NCBI GenBank assembly: GCA_963678085.1
Contig: OY782680.1
Coordinates: 744,001-808,000 of the forward strand
Length of the DNA stretch: 64,000 nt
Origin: Aliishimia sp963678085
GTDB lineage: Bacteria; Pseudomonadota; Alphaproteobacteria; Rhodobacterales; Rhodobacteraceae
Direction of reading: 5' to 3'
The translations under genes and the position numbers were made by a program. The notes under the pieces are model-generated. The model was not told the DNA's origin and made no database searches. It saw nothing but the letters and a program-made list of their open reading frames with translations. Below are positions 1 through 8,057 of this stretch, piece by piece; position 1 is the first letter of the stretch, and the number at the start of each line of letters is the position of its first letter.

Positions 1-22
1 AAGGTTGCGAAGGTCGTAGGTG

Positions 23-631
23 CTACCCACGAAAATCACGCGCCACGAGGTTCAGCTTGGCCATACGATCATAGAGCGTGTTGCGGGGAATTCCCAAACG
101 CTCTGCTGCGATGGAGACTTTGCCTTGGGCCTCTTTCAACGCCTGGGCGATGATCTGGCGCTCGGACAGCTCTAGCTGCTCTGCCAATGTACCTTGCTGC
201 GGGTGTTTGCCGATATCCTCAAGCTCTTCGCGCATGGAGCGATTTTCCAGCACAAGGGCGCGGTGTTCCAGCGCGCGCCTCAGCACCTCCACAAGCCGGT
301 CAGGATCGCAAGGTTTTTCCAGGTAATCATAGGCCCCCTCTTTCATGGCGCGCATAGCTGTGGGCACGTCAGAGTGACCTGTGAGCAAAATAACCGGCAG
401 ATCGGGGTCTTTGGCTTGGCAAAAGCGCAGCACATCAAAGCCGTTCTGATCGGGCATTTGGATATCCGACAAAATCACCCCGCGAAAATTGGCACGGATG
501 GAGCGCCTGGCCTGGGTAAAGCCATTGGTCGCGATTGGCTCTAAATCCGCCAGCTCTAGTGTCTGCTCAATCGAGCGGCGCAAATCCGTATCATCTTCGA
601 TCAAGATCACTTTATGTAACATCGCTTTCAC
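23..631 (-). CDS. DctD-like response regulator without AAA+ domain
   Basis: Cytoplasmic response regulator, 202 aa. Residues 8-120 form a receiver domain with the acidic pair at E12/D13, phosphoacceptor D56 (SDIQMPD), T84 and K106 (YLEKP). Residues about 155-195 form a Fis-type helix-turn-helix (KVSIAAERLGIPRNTLYDR). The receiver most resembles DctD of the C4-dicarboxylate two-component family, but the roughly 240-residue sigma-54-activating AAA+ domain between receiver and HTH is absent; a short linker replaces it. It should therefore bind DNA like RegA/ActR and not drive sigma-54 polymerase. Its start overlaps the 3' end of the sensor kinase by 20 nt, or 11 nt if the ATG at 622 is used. Partnership with the kinase is inferred from that overlap. 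Confidence 0.85.
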   Translation of the reverse strand: MKAMLHKVILIEDDTDLRRSIEQTLELADLEPIATNGFTQARRSIRANFRGVILSDIQMPDQNGFDVLRFCQAKDPDLPVILLTGHSDVPTAMRAMKEGAYDYLEKPCDPDRLVEVLRRALEHRALVLENRSMREELEDIGKHPQQGTLAEQLELSERQIIAQALKEAQGKVSIAAERLGIPRNTLYDRMAKLNLVARDFRG

Positions 632-2324
632 CTTCCAATGGCAGAGAAATTTTGAAGGCCGCCCCAGTGCCCGTGTTTCGCCCGCTCAGCTCACCGCCGA
701 AGCGGGCGATAATCCCATGAGACAGCGCAAGCCCCATGCCAAGCCCCTTGGAGGCACCCAGTTCTTTGGTTGTGTAAAAAGGTTCAAACAGACGGGAGGG
801 ATCGGTGATGCCATGGCCTGTGTCCTGGATGGTAAGCTCGGCTTGATCGGTCAGGGTGATGGTAATGTGCTTGACTGTGCTGGTCTTCATGGCATCCAGC
901 GCATTGGTGATGAGGTTCAAAATCACTTGCTCAAGACGCACGCGCCCGGCCAGCACCGGCACGGGGTTCGCCGTCAGATCAAGTGTCACCTGCACCTCGC
1001 TCAGATCTTCCTCGCACAGGGCCAAAGCCGAGCGCGTGACTTGGCCAAAATCTATGCGATCTGTGGCGGCGGCTTCTTGGCGGGCAAAGGTGCGCAGATT
1101 GCCAATGATCCGCGTGATCCGGTTGATTTGCCCCGAGATCAGGGCGAAATTCTCCGCAGCCTTCGTTGGCTTGCTGCGCTCTAGAAATTTCTGACCGTTT
1201 TGCGCAAAGTTCAAAATCGCGGCCAAAGGTTGGTTCAGCTCATGGCTGATCCCTGCGGAGAGGCGGCCCAATGCGGCGAGTTTTGAGGCCTCGACCAGTT
1301 CGGCTTGTGCCTTGCGCAGCTCATAGGTGCGGGCCTCAACGCGGGTTTCCAGCTCGGCGGAATGGCGCGCCTCCACAGCCAGTCTGCGTTGTTGCTGCGC
1401 GATAATGGCGGCAATCAAGCCAATCACTAGGGCACCCGCCAGAACCAAGGCCGCGCGTAACACCGCCGTTGCCCGAGCCTGTTCTGTACTGAGCAAGATC
1501 GCGGCGGTAAGATCGAGATGGGGCACATAGATCTCTTCCAGCAGCACTTGGGATGTCTCCCCTTGTGGTGGGCGAAATTGCCAAAGCTGCGTGCGGCCCA
1601 AAGCAGCAACGGAGCGCAGATCCAACTCAGCCTCTTCTGGATCTTCGCTACGGGACAAAAGCAGCAGATAAGGGCGGTTGGACGAAAAAGAGAGCCCTTC
1701 GGAATTGAAAAACAATATGGGCTCGGGGCTCACAGGCCATTCAAATTCCAGATCGGCCAGAGAAACGCTCACCACGACCACCCCTTGCGGGCGCGCGCCG
1801 CTGCCTTTGACAGCGCGGCTCAGACGGATGATGCGTTGCCCTTCTTGCAAGGAATGCTCAAAGCCCAAGCGGTTATTCATGGCGGCGCGAAAGATGCTGC
1901 CAGGCACAAAGCTATCAATGTAACCAGCGCGCGACGAGGCCCGAACCCGCCCCGAGGGATCCGCCACATCGACGCGCCAGGCACCATAGGTGGCCTCAAA
2001 ATTCTGCAACACCGGCTGGATGTGATCAAAGCGGCCAAAGACCAGCGCCTGCGCGATCTGCGGCTCATTGGCGATCACATTCACCAAGGCGCGATAGGCA
2101 TCCACTTGCAGGCGCAACCGGCTCGCCGCCTCATTAAGGCGCACGATCCCATTGGCCCGCACCACCTCTAACCCCGCATGCAAGGTTTGCTGATAGACCA
2201 AGGCCGCGAGACCAAGCGCAATCGCGACATAAAGAATCAAACCCGCGATCAGATGTTTGGTGAAAAGGGCCGGGTGCTGCATGAAAATTTTGTCCGAAAT
2301 TTCGGGCAAATTGGCAAGGGGCAT
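612..2324 (-). CDS. dctB: DctB-like sensor histidine kinase
   Basis: Membrane sensor kinase of 570 aa. A membrane helix near residues 23-48 and a second near 288-312 bracket a periplasmic sensor region of about 240 residues, as in DctB. The HisKA box (GRLSAGISHELNQPLAA) holds the phosphorylated histidine; the ATPase domain shows NLITNALDAM, DTGHGI and GLGMGLALSHG. It probably senses a carboxylate and phosphorylates the short regulator it overlaps. It is divergent from the TRAP genes at 2461, the usual target arrangement. The 2325-2460 gap shows no GG-N10-GC sigma-54 promoter, consistent with a regulator lacking an AAA+ domain. An internal ATG at 2282 is an alternative start. Confidence 0.85.
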   Translation of the reverse strand: MPLANLPEISDKIFMQHPALFTKHLIAGLILYVAIALGLAALVYQQTLHAGLEVVRANGIVRLNEAASRLRLQVDAYRALVNVIANEPQIAQALVFGRFDHIQPVLQNFEATYGAWRVDVADPSGRVRASSRAGYIDSFVPGSIFRAAMNNRLGFEHSLQEGQRIIRLSRAVKGSGARPQGVVVVSVSLADLEFEWPVSPEPILFFNSEGLSFSSNRPYLLLLSRSEDPEEAELDLRSVAALGRTQLWQFRPPQGETSQVLLEEIYVPHLDLTAAILLSTEQARATAVLRAALVLAGALVIGLIAAIIAQQQRRLAVEARHSAELETRVEARTYELRKAQAELVEASKLAALGRLSAGISHELNQPLAAILNFAQNGQKFLERSKPTKAAENFALISGQINRITRIIGNLRTFARQEAAATDRIDFGQVTRSALALCEEDLSEVQVTLDLTANPVPVLAGRVRLEQVILNLITNALDAMKTSTVKHITITLTDQAELTIQDTGHGITDPSRLFEPFYTTKELGASKGLGMGLALSHGIIARFGGELSGRNTGTGAAFKISLPLEGESDVT

Positions 2325-2460
2325 CGTGATCCGCGCCTAACTGCCCGCGATTATTGGAGTTTATATATGGATGAAATTTTCTATTGCCATAACTCTAAGC
2401 GATTCCTTTTCTATGACCCATCGGCGCAGACAAGAAATAAGCGCCACCTAGGAGGAACCC

Positions 2461-3462
2461 ATGAAGAAACTATTGAAAGCCGCCTGCATTGCAGCGGTTG
2501 CATCCGTCCCATCCCTTGCATCCGCAGCCTGCGACAGCGGCGAGATCGTGGTCAAATTCAGCCATGTGACCAACACGGACAAGCACCCCAAAGGCATCGC
2601 AGCCTCTTTGCTAGAACAGCGCATCAATGACGAGATGAACGGCAAAATGTGCATGGAGGTCTTCCCGAACTCCACGCTCTATAATGACAACAAAGTGCTA
2701 GAGGCAATGCTGCAAGGCGATGTTCAGCTGGCCGCGCCGTCCCTGTCCAAATTCGAGAAATTCACCAAGCAGTTCCGCATTTTCGATCTGCCCTTCATGT
2801 TCAAAGACATCAACGCTGTAGAAGCCTTCCAAGCCTCTGATGCCGGTCAAGCGATGCTGGACAGTATGCAAAAGCGCGGCCTGCAAGGGCTGGCCTATTG
2901 GCATAACGGCATGAAGCAAATGTCCGCCAATAAGCCCCTTATCGCCCCAACCGATGCCAATGGTTTGAAATTCCGCGTGCAGTCCTCTGATGTTCTGGTT
3001 GCGCAGATGGAGGCTATCGGCGGCTCGCCTCAGAAAATGGCGTTCTCCGAAGTGTATGGCGCATTGCAACAAGGCGTTGTGGATGGTCAAGAGAACACTT
3101 GGTCCAACATCTATGGCAAGAAGTTCTTTGAGGTCCAAGACGGCGTCACACAAACCGATCACGGCATCATCGACTATCTTCTCGTGACCAATATTGACTG
3201 GCTTGAAGGTCTGCCCGCCGATGTGCGCGAGCAATTCCTGACCATCGTTGCCGAAGTCACCGCAACCCGCAACGCGGAATCCACCGCTGTGAACAATGCC
3301 GCCAAACAATCCATCATTGATGCGGGCGGTGTGGTGCGCACTTTGACACCAGAGCAGCGCCAAGCTTGGGTTGATGTGATGAAGCCGGTTTGGGCGAAAT
3401 TCGCAGGTGATGTGGGGCAAGACAATATCGACGCCGCACAAGCGATCAACGCCGCGAACTAA
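2461..3462 (+). CDS. dctP: TRAP transporter substrate-binding protein (DctP family)
   Basis: Periplasmic solute receptor of a tripartite ATP-independent transporter, 333 aa. The N-terminal MKKLLKAACIAAVASVPSLA is a Sec signal with probable cleavage after ASA near residue 22. The body carries the DctP-family fold signatures, including GLKFRVQSSDVLVAQMEAIG and EVYGALQQGVVDGQENTWSN. The start has a strong SD site (AGGAGGA, 2450-2456). It heads dctP-dctQ-dctM and is divergent from the dctB-type kinase, so a C4-dicarboxylate such as succinate, fumarate or malate is the best guess for substrate; sequence alone does not prove it. Confidence 0.9.
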   Translation: MKKLLKAACIAAVASVPSLASAACDSGEIVVKFSHVTNTDKHPKGIAASLLEQRINDEMNGKMCMEVFPNSTLYNDNKVLEAMLQGDVQLAAPSLSKFEKFTKQFRIFDLPFMFKDINAVEAFQASDAGQAMLDSMQKRGLQGLAYWHNGMKQMSANKPLIAPTDANGLKFRVQSSDVLVAQMEAIGGSPQKMAFSEVYGALQQGVVDGQENTWSNIYGKKFFEVQDGVTQTDHGIIDYLLVTNIDWLEGLPADVREQFLTIVAEVTATRNAESTAVNNAAKQSIIDAGGVVRTLTPEQRQAWVDVMKPVWAKFAGDVGQDNIDAAQAINAAN

Positions 3463-3487
3463 TCACAGACACCGATCAAACTTTTCC

Positions 3488-3521
3488 AAGGGGTGCTGTT
3501 GTCAAAGCAGTACCCCTTTTT
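3488..3521 (+). terminator. Intercistronic hairpin with T-run between dctP and dctQ
   Basis: An 11-bp stem (3488-3498 with 3508-3518, one G-T wobble) closes a 9-nt loop and runs into seven Ts (3515-3521). This is the form of an intrinsic terminator, but it lies inside the operon, so it probably acts as partial attenuator or 3' stabiliser giving more receptor than membrane subunits. It also covers the upstream GTG at 3493, supporting the dctQ start at 3538. Confidence 0.75.
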
Positions 3522-3537
3522 GCAAACGAGGATCCCT

Positions 3538-4212
3538 ATGGCGACTTCCCTAGCTGGTCCCCGGAGCGTCACTGACCGCATAGAAGAAACATTGATTGCC
3601 ATCATCCTTGGGGTGATGACAGTGATGACCTTTGCCAATGTGGTGGCGCGTTACGGGTTTAATTCGAATATCTTTTATGCGCTGGAGCTGACCGTGTTTC
3701 TGTTCGCTTGGCTGGTTTTGCTGGGTGCGTCCTATGCAGTGAAACACACGTTGCATTTGGGCGTTGATGCGGTGGTTAATACCATGCCGCAAGCCACCAA
3801 GCGCGTCTTCGCGCTGATAACGGTTGCGGTCTGTTTGGCCTATTCCCTACTGCTCTTAAAGGGGGCATGGGATTACTGGGCACCTTATGCGAACCTGAAC
3901 CCAACCTCTGGGCATTGGTTCCCGACCGGCTTCAAAGAGGTGCGCGGTCAAGGCTGGTATGAAACCCAAGACATCCCCGTGCCCGGCTTTATGCGCTGGC
4001 TGGAGGATGTGTTCAACGACGGCGATCCTTACGAGAAAATGCCAAAAGTGGTGCCTTATGTGGTGCTACCAATCTCTATGGCGCTGCTGGTCTGGCGCTT
4101 TCTCCAAGTCGGCATTCGGGTTTGGAAAGGTGAGCAAGACATGATCATCGTTAGCCATGAGGCCGAAGATGACGTCGCGGCCGCCGCAGCCAAGTTGAAG
4201 GACCAAGAGTAA
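3538..4212 (+). CDS. dctQ: TRAP transporter small membrane subunit (DctQ)
   Basis: Small integral membrane subunit, 224 aa, that links the DctP receptor to the DctM permease. Four hydrophobic segments are visible, near residues 17-37, 48-70, 86-108 and 178-198. A loop of about 65 residues between the third and fourth helices (PTSGHWFPTGFKEVRGQGW) is long for the family. The ATG at 3538 is chosen over a GTG at 3493 because it has CGAGGA eight bases upstream and because the GTG lies in the hairpin. It overlaps dctM by one base (TAATG). Confidence 0.88.
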   Translation: MATSLAGPRSVTDRIEETLIAIILGVMTVMTFANVVARYGFNSNIFYALELTVFLFAWLVLLGASYAVKHTLHLGVDAVVNTMPQATKRVFALITVAVCLAYSLLLLKGAWDYWAPYANLNPTSGHWFPTGFKEVRGQGWYETQDIPVPGFMRWLEDVFNDGDPYEKMPKVVPYVVLPISMALLVWRFLQVGIRVWKGEQDMIIVSHEAEDDVAAAAAKLKDQE

Positions 4213-5591
4213 TGGAAATCCTAATTCTCTTTGTGATGGTCATTGGCCTGATGCTGATCGGCGTGCCGATTGCGATCTCGCTCGGCTTTTCGTCCATCGT
4301 TTTTCTGTTGGTCTTTTCTGACAGCTCGCTCGCCTCCGTGGCGCAAACCTTGTTCGAAGCGTTTGAGGGGCATTCGACCTTGCTCGCCATCCCCTTCTTC
4401 ATCCTGGCCTCGTCTTTCATGTCCACGGGCGGGGTGGCGCAGCGCATTATCCGGTTCTCAATTGCACTTGTCGGGCATTTCCGCGGCGGGCTGGCGATTG
4501 CGGGGGTTCTGGCCTGTATGATGTTCGCCGCTTTGTCCGGCTCTTCTCCTGCCACCGTGGTTGCCATTGGCTCGATCGTCATCGCCGCCATGCGCCAAGT
4601 CGGTTACACCAAAGAATTTGCCGCAGGCGTTATCGCCAATGCGGGCACGCTGGGCATCTTAATCCCCCCCTCCATCGTGATGGTCGTATATGCAGCAGCG
4701 GTCGAGGTCTCTGTGGGCCGCATGTTCCTAGCTGGCGTGATCCCTGGCATTCTGGCGGGCACGATGTTGATGATAGGTATCTATGTGATGGCCCGCATCA
4801 AGAATATGCCCAAAGGTGAGTTTAAAGGCATGGGCGAAGTGGTCGAGTCTTTCCTTGACGCCAGCTGGGGCCTGTTGCTGATCTTGATCATCATGATTGG
4901 TATTTACGGCATTCCGGGCGTGACCGGGGCGATCTTTACCCCGACCGAAGCCGCTGCCGTTGCCTCCGTCTATGCGTTTCTCGTGGCAAGCTTCATATAC
5001 CGCGATATGGGACCGCTGAAAAATGGCGGCGCGCTGCTGAGCAAACCCTATGCCATCGTCACCGCGCTTTGGCACAAGGACACGCTACACACGTTGCGCG
5101 ATGCGGGTAAGCTGATCATCACCTTGATGTTTGTGATCGCCAATGCGCTCTTGCTCAAACATGTGATCACAGATGAGCAAATCCCGCAAAAGATCACCGA
5201 ATGGATGCTGTCCTATGGCTTTGGCCCGGTCATGTTCCTGATCATCGTGAATGTGATCTTGCTGATTGGCGGGCAGTTCATGGAGCCCTCGGGCCTCTTG
5301 GTCATCGTTGCACCGCTGGTCTTTCCCATCGCCATTGAGCTGGGCATTGATCCGATCCACCTTGGCATCATCATGGTTGTGAATATGGAGATCGGGATGA
5401 TCACCCCGCCAGTCGGTCTCAACCTGTTTGTGACCGCTGGGGTGGCGAATATGTCGATGATGGGTGTGGTGCGCGCTGCCCTGCCGTTTTTGGCGATCAT
5501 GTTTGTGTTCTTGATCCTCGTGACTTACGTGCCCTGGATCAGTACCGTGCTGCCAAATGCGCTCATGGGGCCGGAAATCATCACCAACTAA
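4212..5591 (+). CDS. dctM: TRAP transporter large permease (DctM)
   Basis: Polytopic inner-membrane protein of 459 aa that carries out sodium- or proton-driven import in the TRAP complex. It has the repeated DctM signatures SGSSPATVVAIGSI, GTLGILIPPSIVMVVY and FTPTEAAAVASVYAF, and a C-terminal MEIGMITPPVGLNLFV segment. Family members usually have 425-465 residues. It is translationally coupled to dctQ and ends the TRAP operon proper. Confidence 0.92.
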   Translation: MEILILFVMVIGLMLIGVPIAISLGFSSIVFLLVFSDSSLASVAQTLFEAFEGHSTLLAIPFFILASSFMSTGGVAQRIIRFSIALVGHFRGGLAIAGVLACMMFAALSGSSPATVVAIGSIVIAAMRQVGYTKEFAAGVIANAGTLGILIPPSIVMVVYAAAVEVSVGRMFLAGVIPGILAGTMLMIGIYVMARIKNMPKGEFKGMGEVVESFLDASWGLLLILIIMIGIYGIPGVTGAIFTPTEAAAVASVYAFLVASFIYRDMGPLKNGGALLSKPYAIVTALWHKDTLHTLRDAGKLIITLMFVIANALLLKHVITDEQIPQKITEWMLSYGFGPVMFLIIVNVILLIGGQFMEPSGLLVIVAPLVFPIAIELGIDPIHLGIIMVVNMEIGMITPPVGLNLFVTAGVANMSMMGVVRAALPFLAIMFVFLILVTYVPWISTVLPNALMGPEIITN

Positions 5592-5597
5592 ACGCCT

Positions 5598-5622
5598 CAT
5601 GCCCTCGCGTGTCGGGGGCATG
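5598..5622 (+). other. Short inverted repeat after dctM
   Basis: CATGCCC (5598-5604) and GGGCATG (5616-5622) form a 7-bp stem between dctM and the VOC gene. No T-run follows, so it may be a processing or stability element, not a terminator. Confidence 0.4.
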
Positions 5623-5642
5623 CGCGACACCGGGAGGACATC

Positions 5643-6023
5643 ATGAAGATCAACCGCATCGACCATTTTGTCCTCACGGTTGCCTCTATTGAGGAAACCT
5701 GCGCCTTTTATTCAACGGCCCTCGGAATGGAGGTGGTTGAATTTGCCGGCGGGCGAAAGGCGCTGCGTTTTGGGGAGCAGAAGATCAATCTGCATGAGGC
5801 GGGCAAAGAGTTCGAACCCAAAGCCCGCCGCCCACTCCCAGGCAGCGCGGATTTTTGCCTGATAACCGAGACCGCATTGCGAGACGTGATCGCCCATCTA
5901 TCGAGCTTCGGCGTCCCGATTGAACAGGGCATTGTCCCCCGAACCGGCGCTACGGGTGCGATCCAGTCAATCTATATCCGCGATCCCGATGGGAACCTTG
6001 TTGAGATTTCGATCTACGGGTAG
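5643..6023 (+). CDS. VOC (glyoxalase) family protein
   Basis: Single-domain vicinal-oxygen-chelate protein of 126 aa with two beta-alpha-beta-beta-beta modules. INRIDHFVLTVAS at the N-terminus and DPDGNLVEI near the C-terminus are the paired metal-binding strands; H8, H51 in INLHEAG and E122 could be metal ligands. It resembles the GLOD5/VOC virulence-like group. The preceding GGGAGGACATC is a good SD site. It may be co-transcribed with the TRAP operon, but its substrate is unknown. Confidence 0.85.
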   Translation: MKINRIDHFVLTVASIEETCAFYSTALGMEVVEFAGGRKALRFGEQKINLHEAGKEFEPKARRPLPGSADFCLITETALRDVIAHLSSFGVPIEQGIVPRTGATGAIQSIYIRDPDGNLVEISIYG

Positions 6024-6044
6024 AGTACACGCGCGAAACCCAAT

Positions 6045-6110
6045 CCTGCGCCGTGGGGGTTTTGCACCCCCACACCCCCGCAAGGTATTTACTGGCCAAA
6101 TGAAGGGAGC
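6045..6110 (+). repeat. Dispersed GC-rich hairpin repeat, copy A
   Basis: Sixty-six bases that recur at 11283-11348 (inverted, 64 of 66 identical) and in part at 51851-51908. The unit holds a hairpin with 8-bp arms around a TTTGC loop, a C-rich tract, then CAAGGTATTT and GGCCAAATGAAG. It lies in the convergent gap between the VOC gene and the alcohol dehydrogenase. Confidence 0.85.
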
Positions 6111-6146
6111 ATAAAGGCCAGGGTTTTCACGCGCGGTGAGTATAGC

Positions 6147-7310
6147 TTACGCCTGCGCAATTGGCAGCTTGAGCACGTGCCCGGCTAGTTCCTCCAAATC
6201 AGCGCCAGTGAGTTTGCAGGCCACATTCTTTGCCATGCCGATATTTGCTGGGGCTTTCATTTCTTCGGCCAGCGCCTCAGCACTCAAGCCCGCACATGGG
6301 GCAGGCAATTCAGCCTTGATCCCAATGGCGCGCATCAGGGTGGAAAACGTCTCGGGCAGTGCCTTGGCTTCGCGCGGCCCGCCCAAAGCCTCAGAGCACA
6401 GCGCGTAAGCGGTCGCTCCTTCAGGACGTTCGACAAGCCAGGGCAGCGCCACCTCAAGTCCCAGCCCGGTCACATGGCCATGATGCACAGGGGCCAGTGA
6501 CCCGATCCCGTGACTGATCGCGTGGCCCATATGCGCGCTACAGTTGTTGAGCGCAACGCCCGCCAGCATACTGCCCCAGAGCACTTGCCCGCGTGTTTCT
6601 ATATCAGTGCCATCCGCCACAGCGCGCGGCAAGGCACCAGAGAGAATGCGCAAAGCCTCAAGCCCGAACATCTGCCCCACAGGGTTGGTTCTGCGCGCAG
6701 TTGCGCCCTCTAGCGCATGTACCACCGCATCAATTCCGGTCCAGGCCGTCAAATGCGCGGGTAGGCTCAGTGTCAATTCTGGGTCAAGCACTGCTTGGGC
6801 AAAAGCCAGCTCTTCGCCGAAATACGGGTATTTGCGCCCATCAGCGGCAGAGATTACAGCGATGCGTGTCACTTCGGAACCCGTGCCCGCGGTGGTGGGA
6901 ATGGCAATTGCAGGCAAGCCACCTTTTGGCAGCGGCTGAGCCCCCAAGGCAAAACTCTTGATCGGCGCACCGCTTGGCGCAATCGCGGCCACCAGTTTCG
7001 CCGTATCCAGCGCCGCGCCTCCGCCCAGGCCAATCACGCAGGAGGCACCGCAATCGCGGGCACGGGTAGATAACTCATCAATCAGCGCTTCTTTGGGCTC
7101 TCCTGAAACATCCGCGGCAAGCTCGTAAGAGACGCCCGCCCCAGTCAAAGCGTCCGTCAGCCGAGCAACCACCCCAAGCGCGACCAGAGCAGCATCCGCA
7201 ATAATCAAAACCGGCCCGCCCCCAAAGGGCGCAACAAGATCTGGCGCTTTGCCCAGACGCCCCGCCCCGAACATCACTGGCGGCACCCGGCCCATATTGA
7301 ATTTCTGCAT
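6147..7310 (-). CDS. Iron-containing alcohol dehydrogenase / maleylacetate reductase family
   Basis: NAD(P)-dependent group III dehydrogenase of 387 aa. The nucleotide-binding GLGGGAALDTAK and PTTAGTGSEVT are the family signatures. Metal ligands are visible in TGIDAVVHALEG (D, H), in AHMGHAISHG and in VHHGHVTGL. The ATG at 7310 is preferred because GGAGGA lies six bases upstream; an in-frame start at 7325 would bury it. It is monocistronic, with the repeat at its 3' side. Alcohol dehydrogenase and maleylacetate reductase are both possible. Confidence 0.85.
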   Translation of the reverse strand: MQKFNMGRVPPVMFGAGRLGKAPDLVAPFGGGPVLIIADAALVALGVVARLTDALTGAGVSYELAADVSGEPKEALIDELSTRARDCGASCVIGLGGGAALDTAKLVAAIAPSGAPIKSFALGAQPLPKGGLPAIAIPTTAGTGSEVTRIAVISAADGRKYPYFGEELAFAQAVLDPELTLSLPAHLTAWTGIDAVVHALEGATARRTNPVGQMFGLEALRILSGALPRAVADGTDIETRGQVLWGSMLAGVALNNCSAHMGHAISHGIGSLAPVHHGHVTGLGLEVALPWLVERPEGATAYALCSEALGGPREAKALPETFSTLMRAIGIKAELPAPCAGLSAEALAEEMKAPANIGMAKNVACKLTGADLEELAGHVLKLPIAQA

Positions 7311-7416
7311 GATTGATCCTCCCATCCCGCCTTAGCGCGTTTCGCTGATCTCGGCCAGAGCTGCTGGCGAAACACCTCTGGCGCAAGGCGGGCAATAGCC
7401 TTAAAGCGAGGGGATC

Positions 7417-7560
7417 ATGTTCGGCCTGTTTCGCACCCTCTTTCTTATTGGTCTCGCTTTCATTGGCGGTGTGCTTTTTGAACGCAGCCAAGCGCGCGAG
7501 CTTTGCGATGCGGCGGGGGGCACGCTAACGCGGGGCCTATGTGTAGGAGTGTCCAGATGA
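7417..7560 (+). CDS. Small membrane protein upstream of rimM
   Basis: Short reading frame of 47 aa, MFGLFRTLFLIGLAFIGGVL followed by a charged tail with two cysteines (ELCDAAGG, RGLCVG). It has one N-terminal membrane helix and a small cysteine-pair domain. The stop codon overlaps the rimM start (ATGA at 7557-7560), which suggests translational coupling, and AAGCGAGGGGATC supplies the SD site. Similar short proteins sit beside rimM in other Rhodobacteraceae, as far as I recall. Function unknown. Confidence 0.7.
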   Translation: MFGLFRTLFLIGLAFIGGVLFERSQARELCDAAGGTLTRGLCVGVSR

Positions 7561-8057
7561 CGGAAAAGGTTGTAGTTGGCAGCATTGGCGGTGCTTATGG
7601 TGTGCGCGGTGAGGTTCGGATCAAGAGCTTTTGTGCGGTGCCCGAAGATATCGAGACCTATTCTCCTCTCACTGACGCGGCAGGCAATCGCTACACGCTT
7701 GCGCTGCTTGGGCGGATCAAGAACGGGTTTTCGGCCCGTATCGTTGAAATCACCAGCAAAGAGGCGGCCGATGCCCTAAAAGGCACTGAGCTTTTTGCAT
7801 CGCGCGATCAATTGCCCAGCCTGCCCGATGATGAGTTCTATCATGCGGATCTTGTTGGGCTTGACGTGTTTGATGTAGGGGGCGCGGCAATCGGTCAGGT
7901 GAAAGCGGTGCATAATCACGGGGCGGATGATTTGCTGGAGGTTACATTGCGTGACGGCGCGGCCAGCGCGCTGATCCCCTTCACCCGCGCGATTGTGCCG
8001 ACCGTGGACCTGAGCGCGCGCCGCATCGTGATCGACCCGCCGGAGGGGCTGTTGTGA
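7557..8057 (+). CDS. rimM: Ribosome maturation factor RimM
   Basis: Cytoplasmic 16S rRNA processing and 30S assembly factor, 166 aa. The N-terminal domain shows VVVGSIGGAYGVRGEVRIKS; the C-terminal PRC barrel shows DDEFYHADLVGLDV and DDLLEVTL. The ATG at 7557 is supported by AGGAG at 7545-7549 and the overlap with the preceding small gene; the longer frame from 7503 is not needed. It overlaps trmD by four bases (GTGA), a common arrangement. The rpsP and rplS partners are not adjacent. Confidence 0.93.
   Translation: MTEKVVVGSIGGAYGVRGEVRIKSFCAVPEDIETYSPLTDAAGNRYTLALLGRIKNGFSARIVEITSKEAADALKGTELFASRDQLPSLPDDEFYHADLVGLDVFDVGGAAIGQVKAVHNHGADDLLEVTLRDGAASALIPFTRAIVPTVDLSARRIVIDPPEGLL

Noticed and set aside
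2325..2460. Sigma-54 promoter before dctP
   Set aside because: No GG-N10-GC with flanking consensus was found, and the regulator has no AAA+ domain.
6045..6110. CRISPR repeat
   Set aside because: Copies are kilobases apart with no spacer array; they are dispersed repeats.
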